Shown here: piece by piece, positions 34,799 to 43,471 of the stretch | How positions within the stretch are numbered: the stretch's first letter is position 1 | How the letters are laid out: each line of letters begins with the position of its first letter | Assembly (NCBI GenBank): GCA_017404985.1 | Contig: JAFRBK010000048.1 | Location: 57,034-121,033 of the forward strand | Reading direction: 5' to 3' | DNA length: 64,000 bases | Source of the DNA: Clostridia bacterium | GTDB taxonomy: Bacteria; Bacillota; Clostridia; Christensenellales; Aristaeellaceae | Notes under the pieces: generated by a model | What the model was told of the DNA's origin: nothing | Seen by the model: only the letters and a program-made list of their open reading frames with translations | Database searches by the model: none | Position numbers and translations under genes: made by a program

Positions 34799-36001
34799 TC
34801 AGTCGTTCGTGTAATTGTCGAAGTATCCCTGAACCAGCACGACGGGCGTTCCCTTGTCGCCGGAGCCGCTGGTCAGGTCGCAAAGGGAGCCGATCAGATC
34901 CGTCAGCTGCCGGGGCGTGGTGCCTTCGGAAGCCATCTGGCCCTTCAGGTCCGCGTCCTTGGCGCGGATGCTGTTCTCGATGGCCGCCTTCAGTTCCTCG
35001 CCCTTCAGGCCGGCAAAGTCGTTGTCCGCCAGATACTTGAGCTTCAGCTCATTGGGTGTGCCGGTCAGGCCGGATGTATGGGCGGGGGAAACCACCGGGT
35101 CCGCCAGCTCCCAGATCTTTCCCTGGGGATCCTTGAAGGCGCCGTCGCCGTATACCATCACTTCAACATGCTTGCCGGTGGCCTTCTGAATCCGGCTCTG
35201 GATATCCTCTACCAGGGGAGTGCACTCCCGGGGGAAGAGCTTCACCTTGTCCTCCGTGCTCTTGTTGGAGCCCAGCAGGCCGTAGCGCGCATTGTAGCCG
35301 CTGCCGTCCACCGGCGCATTCAGGATATCGTCCAGCCCCAGCACCACTCTGGCGCCGGCAGCCTTCAGAATCCGCTTCGTGTGGGCCCGGGTATGAATAT
35401 CGCAGGTAATGACCGTATCGGTGTAATCCAGAATCGTCTTCGGCTGGTTGGCAAAGATGATCTCCGCCTCGGCGCCCGCGGAAATAATAATGTCGCTGTA
35501 ATACGCCACATAGTCCACGCCGGTAAACTCGTGCCGGTTCTCGCCGAACAGCTCCCGGTAACGGCTGAGGCTCAGCACATCGGAATAGGGATTGATGCCG
35601 GCTTCATCCACCTGGTCCAGGGTGATCAGGGCGTTGCCCACCTCATCCGAGGGATAGGAAAGCATCAGAACGATCTTCTGGGCGCCCTTGGCGATGCCCT
35701 TCAGGCAGATCGCGAAACGGTTCCGGCTCAGGATCGGAAAGATCACGCCCACCGTGCCGCCGCCGCACTTGGCCCGCACATCCGCGGCAATATCCTCGAC
35801 GGTCGCATAGTTGCCCTGCGCCCGGGCCACGATGGATTCGGTCACAGCAATCACATCCCGGTCCCGAAGGGCAAAGCCTTCATCCTTCGCAGCCAGCAGC
35901 ACGCTCTCCGTCACCAGGGCCGCCAGGTCATCCCCCTCGCGGATAATGGGGCAGCGAATCCCGCGGGACACGGTACCGACTCTTCTGATATTCTTTTCCA
36001 T
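34799..36001 (-). CDS. CofE-like (F420:gamma-glutamyl ligase family) protein of unknown role
   Basis: This protein of 400 residues belongs to the family named after coenzyme F420-0:L-glutamate ligase, whose members are widespread in Firmicutes that make no F420. The N-terminal half shows VGTVSRGIRCPIIREGDDL, DRDVIAVTESIVARAQGN and GVIFPILSRNRFAICLKGIA. Metal- and GTP-binding-type acidic residues are retained. No other F420 gene (cofC, cofD, fbiC) is present nearby, so an F420 role is doubtful and the substrate is unknown. The ATG at 36001 follows AAAGGAT. It sits between a C39-like secreted protein and nagA, without obvious functional link. Confidence 0.8.
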   Translation of the reverse strand: MEKNIRRVGTVSRGIRCPIIREGDDLAALVTESVLLAAKDEGFALRDRDVIAVTESIVARAQGNYATVEDIAADVRAKCGGGTVGVIFPILSRNRFAICLKGIAKGAQKIVLMLSYPSDEVGNALITLDQVDEAGINPYSDVLSLSRYRELFGENRHEFTGVDYVAYYSDIIISAGAEAEIIFANQPKTILDYTDTVITCDIHTRAHTKRILKAAGARVVLGLDDILNAPVDGSGYNARYGLLGSNKSTEDKVKLFPRECTPLVEDIQSRIQKATGKHVEVMVYGDGAFKDPQGKIWELADPVVSPAHTSGLTGTPNELKLKYLADNDFAGLKGEELKAAIENSIRAKDADLKGQMASEGTTPRQLTDLIGSLCDLTSGSGDKGTPVVLVQGYFDNYTND

Positions 36002-36153
36002 GGAAACGATCCTTTCCCGGGCCTGAACCCGATTGGCAATTTCAAAAAACCCGCAGAGTACTGTACACCACTTCCGAAGGAAGCGCAAGTATTTCTTTTG
36101 GTTTCATCCTCAATGCTTCAATCGCGCGTTGTCCGCCGGAAGCCGCGGCCGGT

Positions 36154-37701
36154 TTATTCCCCGTCCACGGCTTCCGTCCATTCCGTTTCCTTTCCGTCGA
36201 TCGTGAGGTATTTTCCTTCCACCCAGGCCCGGATGCCTTTGCCCTCCACCAGGAAGAAATCTTCCTCCCTGCGGACAATGGCGACGGGGGTACCGGCCTT
36301 CCACTCGGCCATTTGCTTTGCCTTTACTTTCGGCTCCTGCCGGACCCGCACGGTAGCGGCAACGGTGGTCTTCCCGTTGATGGAAATCAGCCCGGTTTCG
36401 AAATCCGTGCCGGTTTCCAGCAACTCCACATCCTTCAGGGACAGGTATCCGAATTTATCCTTCCAGGCAACATATACCTTGTCTTCCAGCACTTCAAGCA
36501 CGGGGCACATGTATCCGTACCGGATTTTCGCGTTCCCCGCGATGGTTTTTCCTTCCGCGTCCGTGAATTTTGCGTCCTTCAGGTTGGTAACATAGGCCAC
36601 CAGCCGGCTGTCCGCTCCGACGCATTTCCACATGAGGTCCGCAGTGGGCACCCGGACTGCTTCGCCGTTCAGCACCACCTTGGTCACCAGGGCCCCGAAG
36701 TATTCCACGTCTACGCCCTTCACGCCGTCCGCGGTTTCCATGGTCAGCCAGTACGGCCGGATCAGCCGCATGCCGCGCTGCGCACAGTAATCGATGGGCA
36801 GCCAGTATTCGGCGCCGCCGTATTCCCCGGATTCAAAATACCAGCGGAGCCCCGGCAGGTCCTCCGGCTTTTCGGCAGCTTTGAAGGTTCCGTCCTCCGC
36901 CTGGTAATACGGGCTGGCGCCCTTGATGCGCTCGTAGGTAGCGCCGGCGGCGGAGTCCACCACATGGATCATCTTCCCGTCGCTGCTCACTCCGTCCGCC
37001 AGGGCAATGTGCCCGATAACGATGCTGAAGCTGTAATAATCCCCCCGCCTCAGGCAGGAAATGATGGACGGCTTGGATTTGTCCAGCTCCGACTGGGTAA
37101 TGAAGTTGTATACCTCGCCGGCCTTCCGCAGGAAGGATTCGTTCGCGGTTCCCCGGCCTTCGATATAGAATCCCTTATATGTTTTCGCCAGCGCATCCGG
37201 CATCAGGTCCTCCCCGGTAAAGCCCATGCGCTGCAGCGCGTGGCTCAGGGTAAACAGGGCGCACCCCGCCTTCTGCACGCTGCGGATCGCATATTTCTTG
37301 TCCTTCCACCAGCCGTCCTTCTGCTGGTACACCACGTCCGGGCCCATCTGCACCGGCGCCGTGCCGGACACAGGCACCACAACCGAAGCCGTTTCCGTGT
37401 CCTTTTTCCCGTAGACAACGGTCACCGTCAGCGTATGGTCCGCTTCCACCCTGGGCCGGAAGCTGGCCGTATAATGGGTCACAGCCTCGCCTTTAAAGAT
37501 GGTCTCTTCCCCGACGGACAGCTCATAGATCACGCCTTGGGCGCCTTCCCGGGACGGTGTCACCGTCACATCGACATAGTCCCCCATCCGGACGGATCCG
37601 GACGTCACCTCAATGGCCGGGTCCGCCAGGGCGGAAGAAACCGCCGCCATCAGCAGCAGGGCCAGCAGCACTGGCAGGAACCGGCATGTTTTCCCGATCA
37701 T
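36154..37701 (-). CDS. Secreted C39-like cysteine peptidase with SH3b domain
   Basis: This exported 515-residue protein has a signal peptide (1-28, ending SSALADPA), an Ig-like region (~30-115), then a papain-like C39-type domain: QKAGCALFTLSHAL supplies the Cys, IGHIALADG the His, and HVVDSAAGA the Asp. A linker with KGVDVEYFGAL follows. Near the C-terminus an SH3b-like domain shows AATVRVRQEPKVKAKQM. It could process wall peptides or bacteriocin-like leaders outside the cell. Start choice: the ATG at 37701 has GAGGAG 7 bases upstream. A GTG five codons earlier overlaps that site. It follows the GH27 gene by 16 bases. Confidence 0.78.
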   Translation of the reverse strand: MIGKTCRFLPVLLALLLMAAVSSALADPAIEVTSGSVRMGDYVDVTVTPSREGAQGVIYELSVGEETIFKGEAVTHYTASFRPRVEADHTLTVTVVYGKKDTETASVVVPVSGTAPVQMGPDVVYQQKDGWWKDKKYAIRSVQKAGCALFTLSHALQRMGFTGEDLMPDALAKTYKGFYIEGRGTANESFLRKAGEVYNFITQSELDKSKPSIISCLRRGDYYSFSIVIGHIALADGVSSDGKMIHVVDSAAGATYERIKGASPYYQAEDGTFKAAEKPEDLPGLRWYFESGEYGGAEYWLPIDYCAQRGMRLIRPYWLTMETADGVKGVDVEYFGALVTKVVLNGEAVRVPTADLMWKCVGADSRLVAYVTNLKDAKFTDAEGKTIAGNAKIRYGYMCPVLEVLEDKVYVAWKDKFGYLSLKDVELLETGTDFETGLISINGKTTVAATVRVRQEPKVKAKQMAEWKAGTPVAIVRREEDFFLVEGKGIRAWVEGKYLTIDGKETEWTEAVDGE

Positions 37702-37717
37702 GAATAAACTCCTCACC

Positions 37718-38965
37718 TTATTTCAGCAGATAGATCCGGGCGTCATGCGGAGGAATCTCCGCCCGCAGGCCGTCCTGCAGGGAGATGGATTCCCCGCTCC
37801 ACAGTTCTGTCGCCCCGGTACAGGCCCGGTCTGCTGTGAGATCCGCTGCGTCCACCGTACGGGGCTCATCGCTGAGGTTGAACAGGGCCGCATACAGGCC
37901 GCTTCCGTCCTTCCGCGGCGCAATCCAGACGCTTTCCTCCTCCGTGGTCCGGAGGGGATGGGCGCAGAAGCTTTCCTTTTCGATGTCCAGCACCGGGGCG
38001 CAGGTCAGCAGCGACAGGGTGAAGGCGTCGTTCTTCGTCATTTCGCCGCCCATCATCAGGGGCGCGCGCATCATGCACCACAGGCTCATCATCGTCCGCT
38101 GCTCCGCGGGGGTGAAAGCCGTCACCGAAGCCGGATCCTCGCACTGCCGTAGCGCGCCCAGCGGCAGCATGTCCGCGTCCGGCCAGTGTCCCGGCCCCGC
38201 ATGGATGCACCACTTTTCCGCCCGCTCGAACATGCTCTTCAGCAGGGCCCAGTCGTCCCAGAAATCATCGGTAATGCGCCACATATTGGCATATTGCTTC
38301 AGGTGTTCCGCCTGCTCCAGGGGCGCAGGCCCGGGGGACAGGCTCAGCACCATCTCCCGCCCGCAGCCGCGGCAGGCTTCGGAAATCAGCTCAATCTCCT
38401 TTTTGCAGTGCGGATATTCCCGGGCGATATCGTCGCATTTGACAAAATCCACGCCCCAGGAAGCATAGAGCCGGAAAATGCTGCGGTAGTATTCCGCGGC
38501 TTCCGGTTGGTCGCACCGTAGGCCGTACATGTCCGGATTCCACGCGCAGATGGAATGCGGGTCCGCCGCCAGGTGGCAGAAGCCTTTTCCTCCCTCGATC
38601 GGCAGATGCCTGTGCGCCGCCATCCGGGGCATGCCGCGCATAATGTGGATGCCGAATTTCAGCCCCAGGGAATGGATATAGTCCGCCAGCGGCTTGAACC
38701 CTGCGCCGTTCCGGGCGCTGGGAAAACGGTTCTCCGCGGGAATCAGGCGGCCGTATTCATCCATGCACAGGTCACAGAAAGGCTCATAGCTGTGGTCCAC
38801 GGCATTCGGGCGGGCCCACTGGATATCCACAACAATATATTCCCATCCGTATTCCCGCAGGTTGGCGGCCATATAGTCTGCATTCTGCCGGACGGTTTCC
38901 TCTGTCACGGCGGCGCCGTAGCAGTCCCAGCTGTTCCATCCCATCGGCGGATACTGTGCGGTCAT
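37718..38965 (-). CDS. GH27 alpha-galactosidase-like glycoside hydrolase
   Basis: This cytosolic retaining alpha-galactosidase-type enzyme has 415 residues. The family start PPMGWNSWDCYG is intact. The nucleophile is D178 in DFVKCDDI, and the acid/base is D234 in RITDDFWDDW. GLKFGIHI and SLWCMMRAPLMMGGEM are further family marks, followed by a C-terminal beta-sandwich. The length matches compact GH27 enzymes. There is no signal peptide, so imported galactosides are the likely substrate, consistent with the sugar importers nearby. It has its own near-consensus promoter and probably carries the C39-like gene behind it. Confidence 0.92.
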   Translation of the reverse strand: MTAQYPPMGWNSWDCYGAAVTEETVRQNADYMAANLREYGWEYIVVDIQWARPNAVDHSYEPFCDLCMDEYGRLIPAENRFPSARNGAGFKPLADYIHSLGLKFGIHIMRGMPRMAAHRHLPIEGGKGFCHLAADPHSICAWNPDMYGLRCDQPEAAEYYRSIFRLYASWGVDFVKCDDIAREYPHCKKEIELISEACRGCGREMVLSLSPGPAPLEQAEHLKQYANMWRITDDFWDDWALLKSMFERAEKWCIHAGPGHWPDADMLPLGALRQCEDPASVTAFTPAEQRTMMSLWCMMRAPLMMGGEMTKNDAFTLSLLTCAPVLDIEKESFCAHPLRTTEEESVWIAPRKDGSGLYAALFNLSDEPRTVDAADLTADRACTGATELWSGESISLQDGLRAEIPPHDARIYLLK

Positions 38966-38997
38966 GCTTCTTCCCCCTCAAAATCAAAGTTGGGATC

Positions 38998-39026
38998 ATT
39001 ATACCAGAGAGATGATCGGAAAACAA
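38998..39026 (-). promoter_or_regulatory. Promoter of the GH27 gene
   Basis: Minus-strand TTGTTT, a 17-base spacer and TATAAT place the start near 38991, 26 bases before the ATG. Confidence 0.75.
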
Positions 39027-39037
39027 TGACAAACCCT

Positions 39038-39067
39038 TTGACGAACAGGGGCCTGATATGGTATAAT
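39038..39067 (+). promoter_or_regulatory. Promoter of tRNA-Ser
   Basis: TTGACG, an 18-base spacer and TATAAT end 14 bases before the mature tRNA 5' end. It is divergent from the GH27 promoter. Confidence 0.85.
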
Positions 39068-39081
39068 TCGCCCGTTGCCAT

Positions 39082-39170
39082 GGAGCGGTATCGAAGTGGT
39101 CATAACGGGACTGACTCGAAATCAGTTGAGGGCATTTCGCTCTCCGTGGGTTCGAATCCCACCCGCTCCG
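39082..39170 (+). tRNA. tRNA-Ser (anticodon CGA)
   Basis: An 89-base class II tRNA. The acceptor stem GGAGCGG pairs with CCGCTCC. The anticodon arm ACTGA-CTCGAAA-TCAGT gives CGA. A long variable arm (GGGCATTTCGCTCTC region) and T-loop GGGTTCGAATCCC are present. The discriminator is G and CCA is not encoded. It has a strong promoter in front and a terminator 6 bases behind. Confidence 0.96.
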
Positions 39171-39175
39171 CTCAG

Positions 39176-39198
39176 CCCACCCGAAAGGGTGGGTTTTT
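39176..39198 (+). terminator. Terminator of tRNA-Ser
   Basis: Stem CCCACCC / GGGTGGG with a GAAA tetraloop and five T. Confidence 0.88.
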
Positions 39199-39258
39199 CT
39201 GTCTTTTGGATAGCTCAGTTTGGAGGGAAAAATCCGAAATGAATTGGAAAAAGCCCGC

Positions 39259-39286
39259 AAAAAACCCCGGTCCTTTCGGATCGGGG
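39259..39286 (-). terminator. Terminator of the cmk-plsC-ispH/rpsA operon
   Basis: Minus-strand stem CCCCGATCC / GGACCGGGG (one G-U pair) with a GAAA loop, followed by six T. Confidence 0.86.
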
Positions 39287-39306
39287 CCTGAATCATTCTG
39301 TTTGTA

Positions 39307-41430
39307 TTATTCTGCGGGGGTCTCAGCAGCGGCTTCTTCTGCCTTTTCGGCGGCTTCAGCAACTTTTTCGGCAGCCTCTGCAACCTTGGCGACAGCTTCT
39401 TCTGCAGCTTCCGCGGCTTCATCTGCGGCCTGGGCAAACTTCTCGGCAACGGAATCCTCCGTGGCGACCACTTCATATTCGTCCGCAGCCGCCGTAGCTT
39501 CCACAGCTTCTTCAGCAGCGGGCGCTTCGGGCTCGATGGCCTGGCGGATGCTCAGGCTGATCCGCTTCTTCTCGGGATCCACGCCCAGCACCTTGACCTG
39601 CACTTCCTGGCCAACCTGCACGGCGTCTTCCACCTTGTTGATCCGGTTCGTCGCGCACTGGCTGATATGGACCAGTCCGTCCAGCCCGGTTTCCAGTTCA
39701 ACAAACGCGCCGAAATCGGTGATCCGGACCACCTTGCCGGTTACGATGGAACCGACGGGATAGCGCTCAACAGCATTGTCCCACGGATGGGGCTGCAGCT
39801 GCTTGAAGCCAAGCTGAATGCGTTCCCGGTCGCGGTCCAGGCTCAGCACCTTGACGTCGACTTCCTGGTTGGGCTTCACCACGTCGCCCGGATGTTTCAC
39901 GCGGCCCCAGCTCAGATCCGTGATATGGATCAGGCCGTCCACGCCGCCGATATCCACGAAGGCGCCGAAGTCGGTCAGCCGGCGGACGATACCGTGGATC
40001 ACGATGCCCTCTTCCAGCTTCTCCCAGGCTTCCTTCTTCTTCGCGGCGGATTCCTCGGCCACAACCGCTTTGCGGCTGGCCACGACGCGCTTCTTCTGCT
40101 TGTCGACTTCGATGATCTTCAGCTTCATTTCCTTGCCAACGAAGTCAGAGATCTTTTCCACATACCGCTGGCTCAGCTGGCTGGCGGGAACGAACGCGCG
40201 AATTCCGCCCACATCGGCAATCAGGCCGCCCTTGACGGCTTCCTTGCCGACGGCATCCACGTATTCACCGGCTTCGTACTTCTCCATCAGGGCGTCCCAC
40301 GCCTTCCGGTTGACGATATTGCGCTGGCTCAGCAGCACGTTTCCCTCTCCGTCGTTTACCTTAACGACCTCGACTTCAATCTCGTCATCCAGTTTGACAT
40401 CTTCGTCCACCAGGTCGGCGCGCTTAATCAGGCCATCCGCCTTGTATCCGATGCTGACGCAGACTTCGTCATCGGTGATCTGCACGACCTTGCCGGTCAA
40501 CGTCTGTCCGGGCCGGATCCTTACCAGAGTTGATTCGACTTCAGCCATGAAGTCCTTGTGGTTTTCCTCCTCCGGAGTAGGGGTCAGGTCCTTGTTCTCC
40601 ATGTCGCTCATGCGTGTGACAACCTCCTTAAGTAAATCCGACGGCGTTGATGCACCGGCGGTGATTCCGATCATCTCGGAATGAATATTTGCAAAGGCGG
40701 GCGGAATTTCCGCCGCACTTTCTGCCAAAATGGTCCGATCGCACTGCTTCCTGCAGATCTCGTACAGTTTCCGGGTGTTTGCGCTGTTGCGCCCGCCGAC
40801 CACGATCATCGCGTCGCATCGCCGGGCCAGCTCTTCCGCTTCCCGCTGGCGAACCTCCGTCGCGCTGCAGATCGTACAGTGGCTTTCCGGATGGCGTACC
40901 CGGGTCTGGATCGCCGCCAGAATTTCCTGCCATTTCTGAACCGGAAAAGTCGTCTGGCACACGGTGACAGCCTTCTCCATCTCCGGCAGCGCTTCCGCTT
41001 CCCGGGCGGTGGAAACCACGAATACTTTCCCCAGGGCCCATCCCGCGGTCCCGCGAACCTCCGGATGCTCCGGCTCCCCGACGAGGATCACCGGCGTGCC
41101 GTCCGCGGAGCCGTCCCGCACGATCTGATGAAGCCGTTCCACAAAGGGGCAGGTCAGGTCCAGCACTTCGGATGCGGTATGCTCCAGCGCCTTCATCACA
41201 TCCGGGGCAACGCCGTGGCTTCGGATCAGCACTCTGCGGCCCGCGGCCTCCTCCGGGCTGTGAATGTTTTCAAGCCCCTGTTCCGCCAGGCCCGCAACAA
41301 CGGCCGGATTATGGATCAGCTCTCCCAGCGAGCAGGAGGGAACTCCGTCTTTTATCAGAGCCTCCGCCTTTTCAACAGCCCGGCGGACTCCCATGCAAAA
41401 GCCCGCATGGCCGGCAATCTCAACCGGCAT
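39307..41430 (-). CDS. ispH: Fused IspH (HMB-PP reductase) and ribosomal protein S1
   Basis: This bifunctional protein of 707 residues is known from Clostridia. Residues ~1-280 are IspH, the last enzyme of the MEP isoprenoid pathway, with its three [4Fe-4S]-binding Cys in [22 protein letters not shown] and [12 protein letters not shown]. Residues ~305-650 are four S1 RNA-binding repeats (for example [22 protein letters not shown] and [21 protein letters not shown]) that help mRNA bind the 30S subunit. An Ala/Glu-rich acidic tail ends it. The ATG at 41430 follows GGAAGGAA. It is the last gene of the operon after cmk and plsC and is followed by a strong terminator. Confidence 0.95.
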   Translation of the reverse strand: MPVEIAGHAGFCMGVRRAVEKAEALIKDGVPSCSLGELIHNPAVVAGLAEQGLENIHSPEEAAGRRVLIRSHGVAPDVMKALEHTASEVLDLTCPFVERLHQIVRDGSADGTPVILVGEPEHPEVRGTAGWALGKVFVVSTAREAEALPEMEKAVTVCQTTFPVQKWQEILAAIQTRVRHPESHCTICSATEVRQREAEELARRCDAMIVVGGRNSANTRKLYEICRKQCDRTILAESAAEIPPAFANIHSEMIGITAGASTPSDLLKEVVTRMSDMENKDLTPTPEEENHKDFMAEVESTLVRIRPGQTLTGKVVQITDDEVCVSIGYKADGLIKRADLVDEDVKLDDEIEVEVVKVNDGEGNVLLSQRNIVNRKAWDALMEKYEAGEYVDAVGKEAVKGGLIADVGGIRAFVPASQLSQRYVEKISDFVGKEMKLKIIEVDKQKKRVVASRKAVVAEESAAKKKEAWEKLEEGIVIHGIVRRLTDFGAFVDIGGVDGLIHITDLSWGRVKHPGDVVKPNQEVDVKVLSLDRDRERIQLGFKQLQPHPWDNAVERYPVGSIVTGKVVRITDFGAFVELETGLDGLVHISQCATNRINKVEDAVQVGQEVQVKVLGVDPEKKRISLSIRQAIEPEAPAAEEAVEATAAADEYEVVATEDSVAEKFAQAADEAAEAAEEAVAKVAEAAEKVAEAAEKAEEAAAETPAE

Positions 41431-41525
41431 AGCATATTTCCTTCCAGTCCATAATGCTTCATCTTAAATATTTTCGTGCTGTGAATAAAAATTCCTTCTC
41501 TTCGAAAAAATTTTTTCACATTTTT

Positions 41526-42173
41526 TTATTCTGCGCTTCCCCCTGTTTCGGCGATCATTCTCCGATAGGTTTCGCGCATCCGCTCATTCATCTTTTCGCA
41601 GGTTTCCGTGTTGATCCCCTCCGCCAGCAGGTCGTCATACGCAATCGGATCCCCCACGTAGATATGCGTCACATGGAAAAACCGCAGCTTTTCCCGGAAA
41701 TAGACCGGCACCACCGGGCTTTTGCTCCGCATGGCAATCAGCGCCGTGCCGTTCTCGATCTGCTCCATCTGCCCTTCATGGTGGCGGGTGCCCTCCGGGA
41801 AAATCAGCAGGATCCGTTTTTCTTTGATGGCCCGCATGCAGGCCCGCATCGCTTCCATATCGGTGTTGTGGCGGTCCACCATAATGCAGTTCACTTTTTT
41901 CAGGTATGCGCCTGCCAGCTTGTTCTTTCCCAGTTCTTTCTTCGCCAGGAAGACCACCTGCCGCCCCCGGACGCCCATTGCCATCGCCACCGGGTCCAGG
42001 GCATGGCGATGGTTGGCGATCAGCACGTAGGGAGCCTCCCGGTCCAGCTTTTCCCGCCCGATAAATTTCACCGGCATCAGGGTGTGAAACAGGGCGCTGG
42101 CCAGGGCCCGCGTCACCTCATACAGAAAAGAGGAGCTGGCCTTTGCCTCCTGGGTTTCCGTCTTTTCAGCCAT
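41526..42173 (-). CDS. plsC: 1-acyl-sn-glycerol-3-phosphate acyltransferase (PlsC family)
   Basis: This membrane-associated enzyme of 215 residues adds the second acyl chain to lysophosphatidate in phospholipid synthesis. Motif I is NHRHALDP (HX4D), motif II-like sequence is LGKNKLAGAYLKK, and motif III is FPEGTRH. VPVYFREKL also fits. The ATG at 42173 lies within the end of cmk (8-base overlap, ATGGCTGA) with GGAGGAG 8 bases upstream, so the two genes are translationally coupled. Confidence 0.92.
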   Translation of the reverse strand: MAEKTETQEAKASSSFLYEVTRALASALFHTLMPVKFIGREKLDREAPYVLIANHRHALDPVAMAMGVRGRQVVFLAKKELGKNKLAGAYLKKVNCIMVDRHNTDMEAMRACMRAIKEKRILLIFPEGTRHHEGQMEQIENGTALIAMRSKSPVVPVYFREKLRFFHVTHIYVGDPIAYDDLLAEGINTETCEKMNERMRETYRRMIAETGGSAE

Positions 42174-42837
42174 GGCGCTTCTCCTCCACAATTTCCAGCA
42201 CCCGGTCCACCACCTGTTCGAAGCTCAGGTGGGTGGAATCCAGCAGCACAGCATCTTCGGCCTGGCGCAGAGGTTCAACCAGACGGTTCATATCCTGTTC
42301 GTCCCGCTTTTTCAGTTCCTCCAGAACCTGTTCATAGGTTTCCGTCTGCCCCTTCGCCTGCATCTCCAGCCATCTGCGCCGGGCCCGTTCCTCCGGGCTG
42401 GCGGTCAGGAAAATCTTGGCGGTGGCATTCGGCAGCACGGTTGTGCAGATATCCCGTCCGTCCACCAGCATGTCCGTTTCAGCAGCCAGTTTCTGCTGCA
42501 GCCGCACCATTTCCTTCCTCACGTCCGTGTAGCGGCTGACGGAAGACGCCGCCATGGATACTTCCGGAGTCCGGATCAGGCCGGTCACGTCCTCCCCGTC
42601 CACGAAGGTGTGCTGTCCGTCTTTTTCGTGGGAAACGGCAATATTCAGATGGCGGCACAGGTTGGTCACCGCAGCCTCGTCCTCCGTGGAAACGCCTTTC
42701 CGCAGGGCGGTCAGCCCCAGCGCCCTGTACATGGCGCCCGTGTCCAGATGCAGGATGCCCAGCCGCCGGGCCGCTTCGTCTGCGATGGAACTCTTCCCGG
42801 CGCCTACCGGCCCGTCAATGGCGATGTTCAAACGCAT
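42166..42837 (-). CDS. cmk: Cytidylate kinase
   Basis: This enzyme phosphorylates CMP and dCMP using ATP (223 residues). It shows the P-loop IDGPVGAGKSS, HLDTGAMYRAL for nucleotide binding, DGRDICTTVLPNA, and the lid region SPEERARRRWLEM. The ATG at 42837 is the family start and follows GGAGAG. It leads the cmk-plsC-ispH/rpsA operon, a gene order (cmk next to rpsA) kept in many bacteria. A near-consensus promoter and a GC hairpin (42861-42879) lie in the leader. Confidence 0.95.
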   Translation of the reverse strand: MRLNIAIDGPVGAGKSSIADEAARRLGILHLDTGAMYRALGLTALRKGVSTEDEAAVTNLCRHLNIAVSHEKDGQHTFVDGEDVTGLIRTPEVSMAASSVSRYTDVRKEMVRLQQKLAAETDMLVDGRDICTTVLPNATAKIFLTASPEERARRRWLEMQAKGQTETYEQVLEELKKRDEQDMNRLVEPLRQAEDAVLLDSTHLSFEQVVDRVLEIVEEKRHG

Positions 42838-42885
42838 GCATGTCTCTCCTTCCGCTGTTCCGGCCCGTTTCGCGGGCCGTTGCTT

Positions 42886-42914
42886 ATTATACACAAAGCT
42901 TCGCTTTCAGGCAA
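42886..42914 (-). promoter_or_regulatory. Promoter of the cmk operon
   Basis: Minus-strand TTGCCT, a 17-base spacer and TATAAT. The ~40-base leader contains a CGGCCCG/CGGGCCG hairpin at 42861-42879 close to the ribosome site. Confidence 0.78.
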
Positions 42915-42946
42915 TCTGCCTGTCCAAAAAGGAATTTATTGGCAAT

Positions 42947-42975
42947 ATATGGCATTTTATGCATTTTTGCCATAT
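42947..42975. promoter_or_regulatory. ATATGGCA/TGCCATAT inverted repeat between two divergent promoters
   Basis: Perfect 8-base arms spaced by 13 A/T-rich bases lie between the cmk promoter and the AbrB-family promoter. It may be an operator for the AbrB-type protein itself, since that family favours A/T-rich palindromic DNA. There is no direct proof. Confidence 0.4.
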
Positions 42976-43013
42976 TTTGGTATTGTCTTTTTACAATTCA
43001 AAAAAAATAATAC

Positions 43014-43042
43014 TTGACACCTCAAATACTGAATTCTATACT
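43014..43042 (+). promoter_or_regulatory. Promoter of the AbrB-family gene
   Basis: Perfect TTGACA, a 17-base spacer and TATACT, with a start near 43049. Confidence 0.85.
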
Positions 43043-43084
43043 ACAGTTGAATACAGGATGCCTCGCACAAAGGAGGTTTTTACC

Positions 43085-43327
43085 ATGAAAACAACCGGAA
43101 TGATTCGGCAGCTGGATTCTCTGGGGCGTATTGTGCTCCCCATCGAGCTCCGCCGTACGCTGGATATCAGCGCAAAAGATATGCTGGAGATCCTGGTGGA
43201 GGGGAACACTGTCATCCTCCGGAAATATGAGCCGAACTGCCACTTCTGCGGCAGCAACCATGGCCTTGTGACCTATAAGGATAAGCTGATCTGCAAGCAT
43301 TGCCTGAAGGATCTGAAGGAGCTGTAA
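43085..43327 (+). CDS. AbrB/SpoVT-family transcriptional regulator with C-terminal Zn-type Cys pairs
   Basis: This 80-residue DNA-binding protein opens with the swapped-hairpin AbrB domain: MIRQLDSLGRIVLPIELRRTLDI and DMLEILVEGNTVILRKYEP. A C-terminal tail holds CHFCGS and CKHCLKDL, a four-Cys arrangement seen in clostridial AbrB proteins (B. subtilis Abh/AbrB lacks it) and likely metal-binding. Such proteins control the shift to stationary phase and sporulation. A strong ribosome site (AAAGGAGG) and consensus promoter are present, and a terminator follows, so it is a single-gene unit. Confidence 0.92.
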   Translation: MKTTGMIRQLDSLGRIVLPIELRRTLDISAKDMLEILVEGNTVILRKYEPNCHFCGSNHGLVTYKDKLICKHCLKDLKEL

Positions 43328-43378
43328 CCTTCTCCCCGGCTTGCGCAGGGCTTTATTTCCTGTACCCTTCGCGTTTCC

Positions 43379-43405
43379 GCCTGAACCGGCCCGGTTCAGG
43401 CTTTT
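43379..43405 (+). terminator. Terminator after the AbrB-family gene
   Basis: Stem GCCTGAACC / GGTTCAGGC with a 5-base loop, followed by TTTTCTCTT. It lies only a few bases before the next promoter. Confidence 0.78.
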
Positions 43406-43408
43406 CTC

Positions 43409-43437
43409 TTGAATTGTCCCGGCAAAGAGGCTATAAT
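43409..43437 (+). promoter_or_regulatory. Promoter of the YfbR-like gene
   Basis: TTGAAT, a 17-base spacer and TATAAT, with a leader of about 28 bases. Confidence 0.8.
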
Positions 43438-43471
43438 TGTAGCGTTACTTTTGGGATCGGAGTCGTACGAA

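Noticed and set aside
39307-41430. IspH-S1 join as a frameshift or assembly chimera
   Set aside because: The single frame is open throughout with a natural linker, and this fusion is known from Clostridia.
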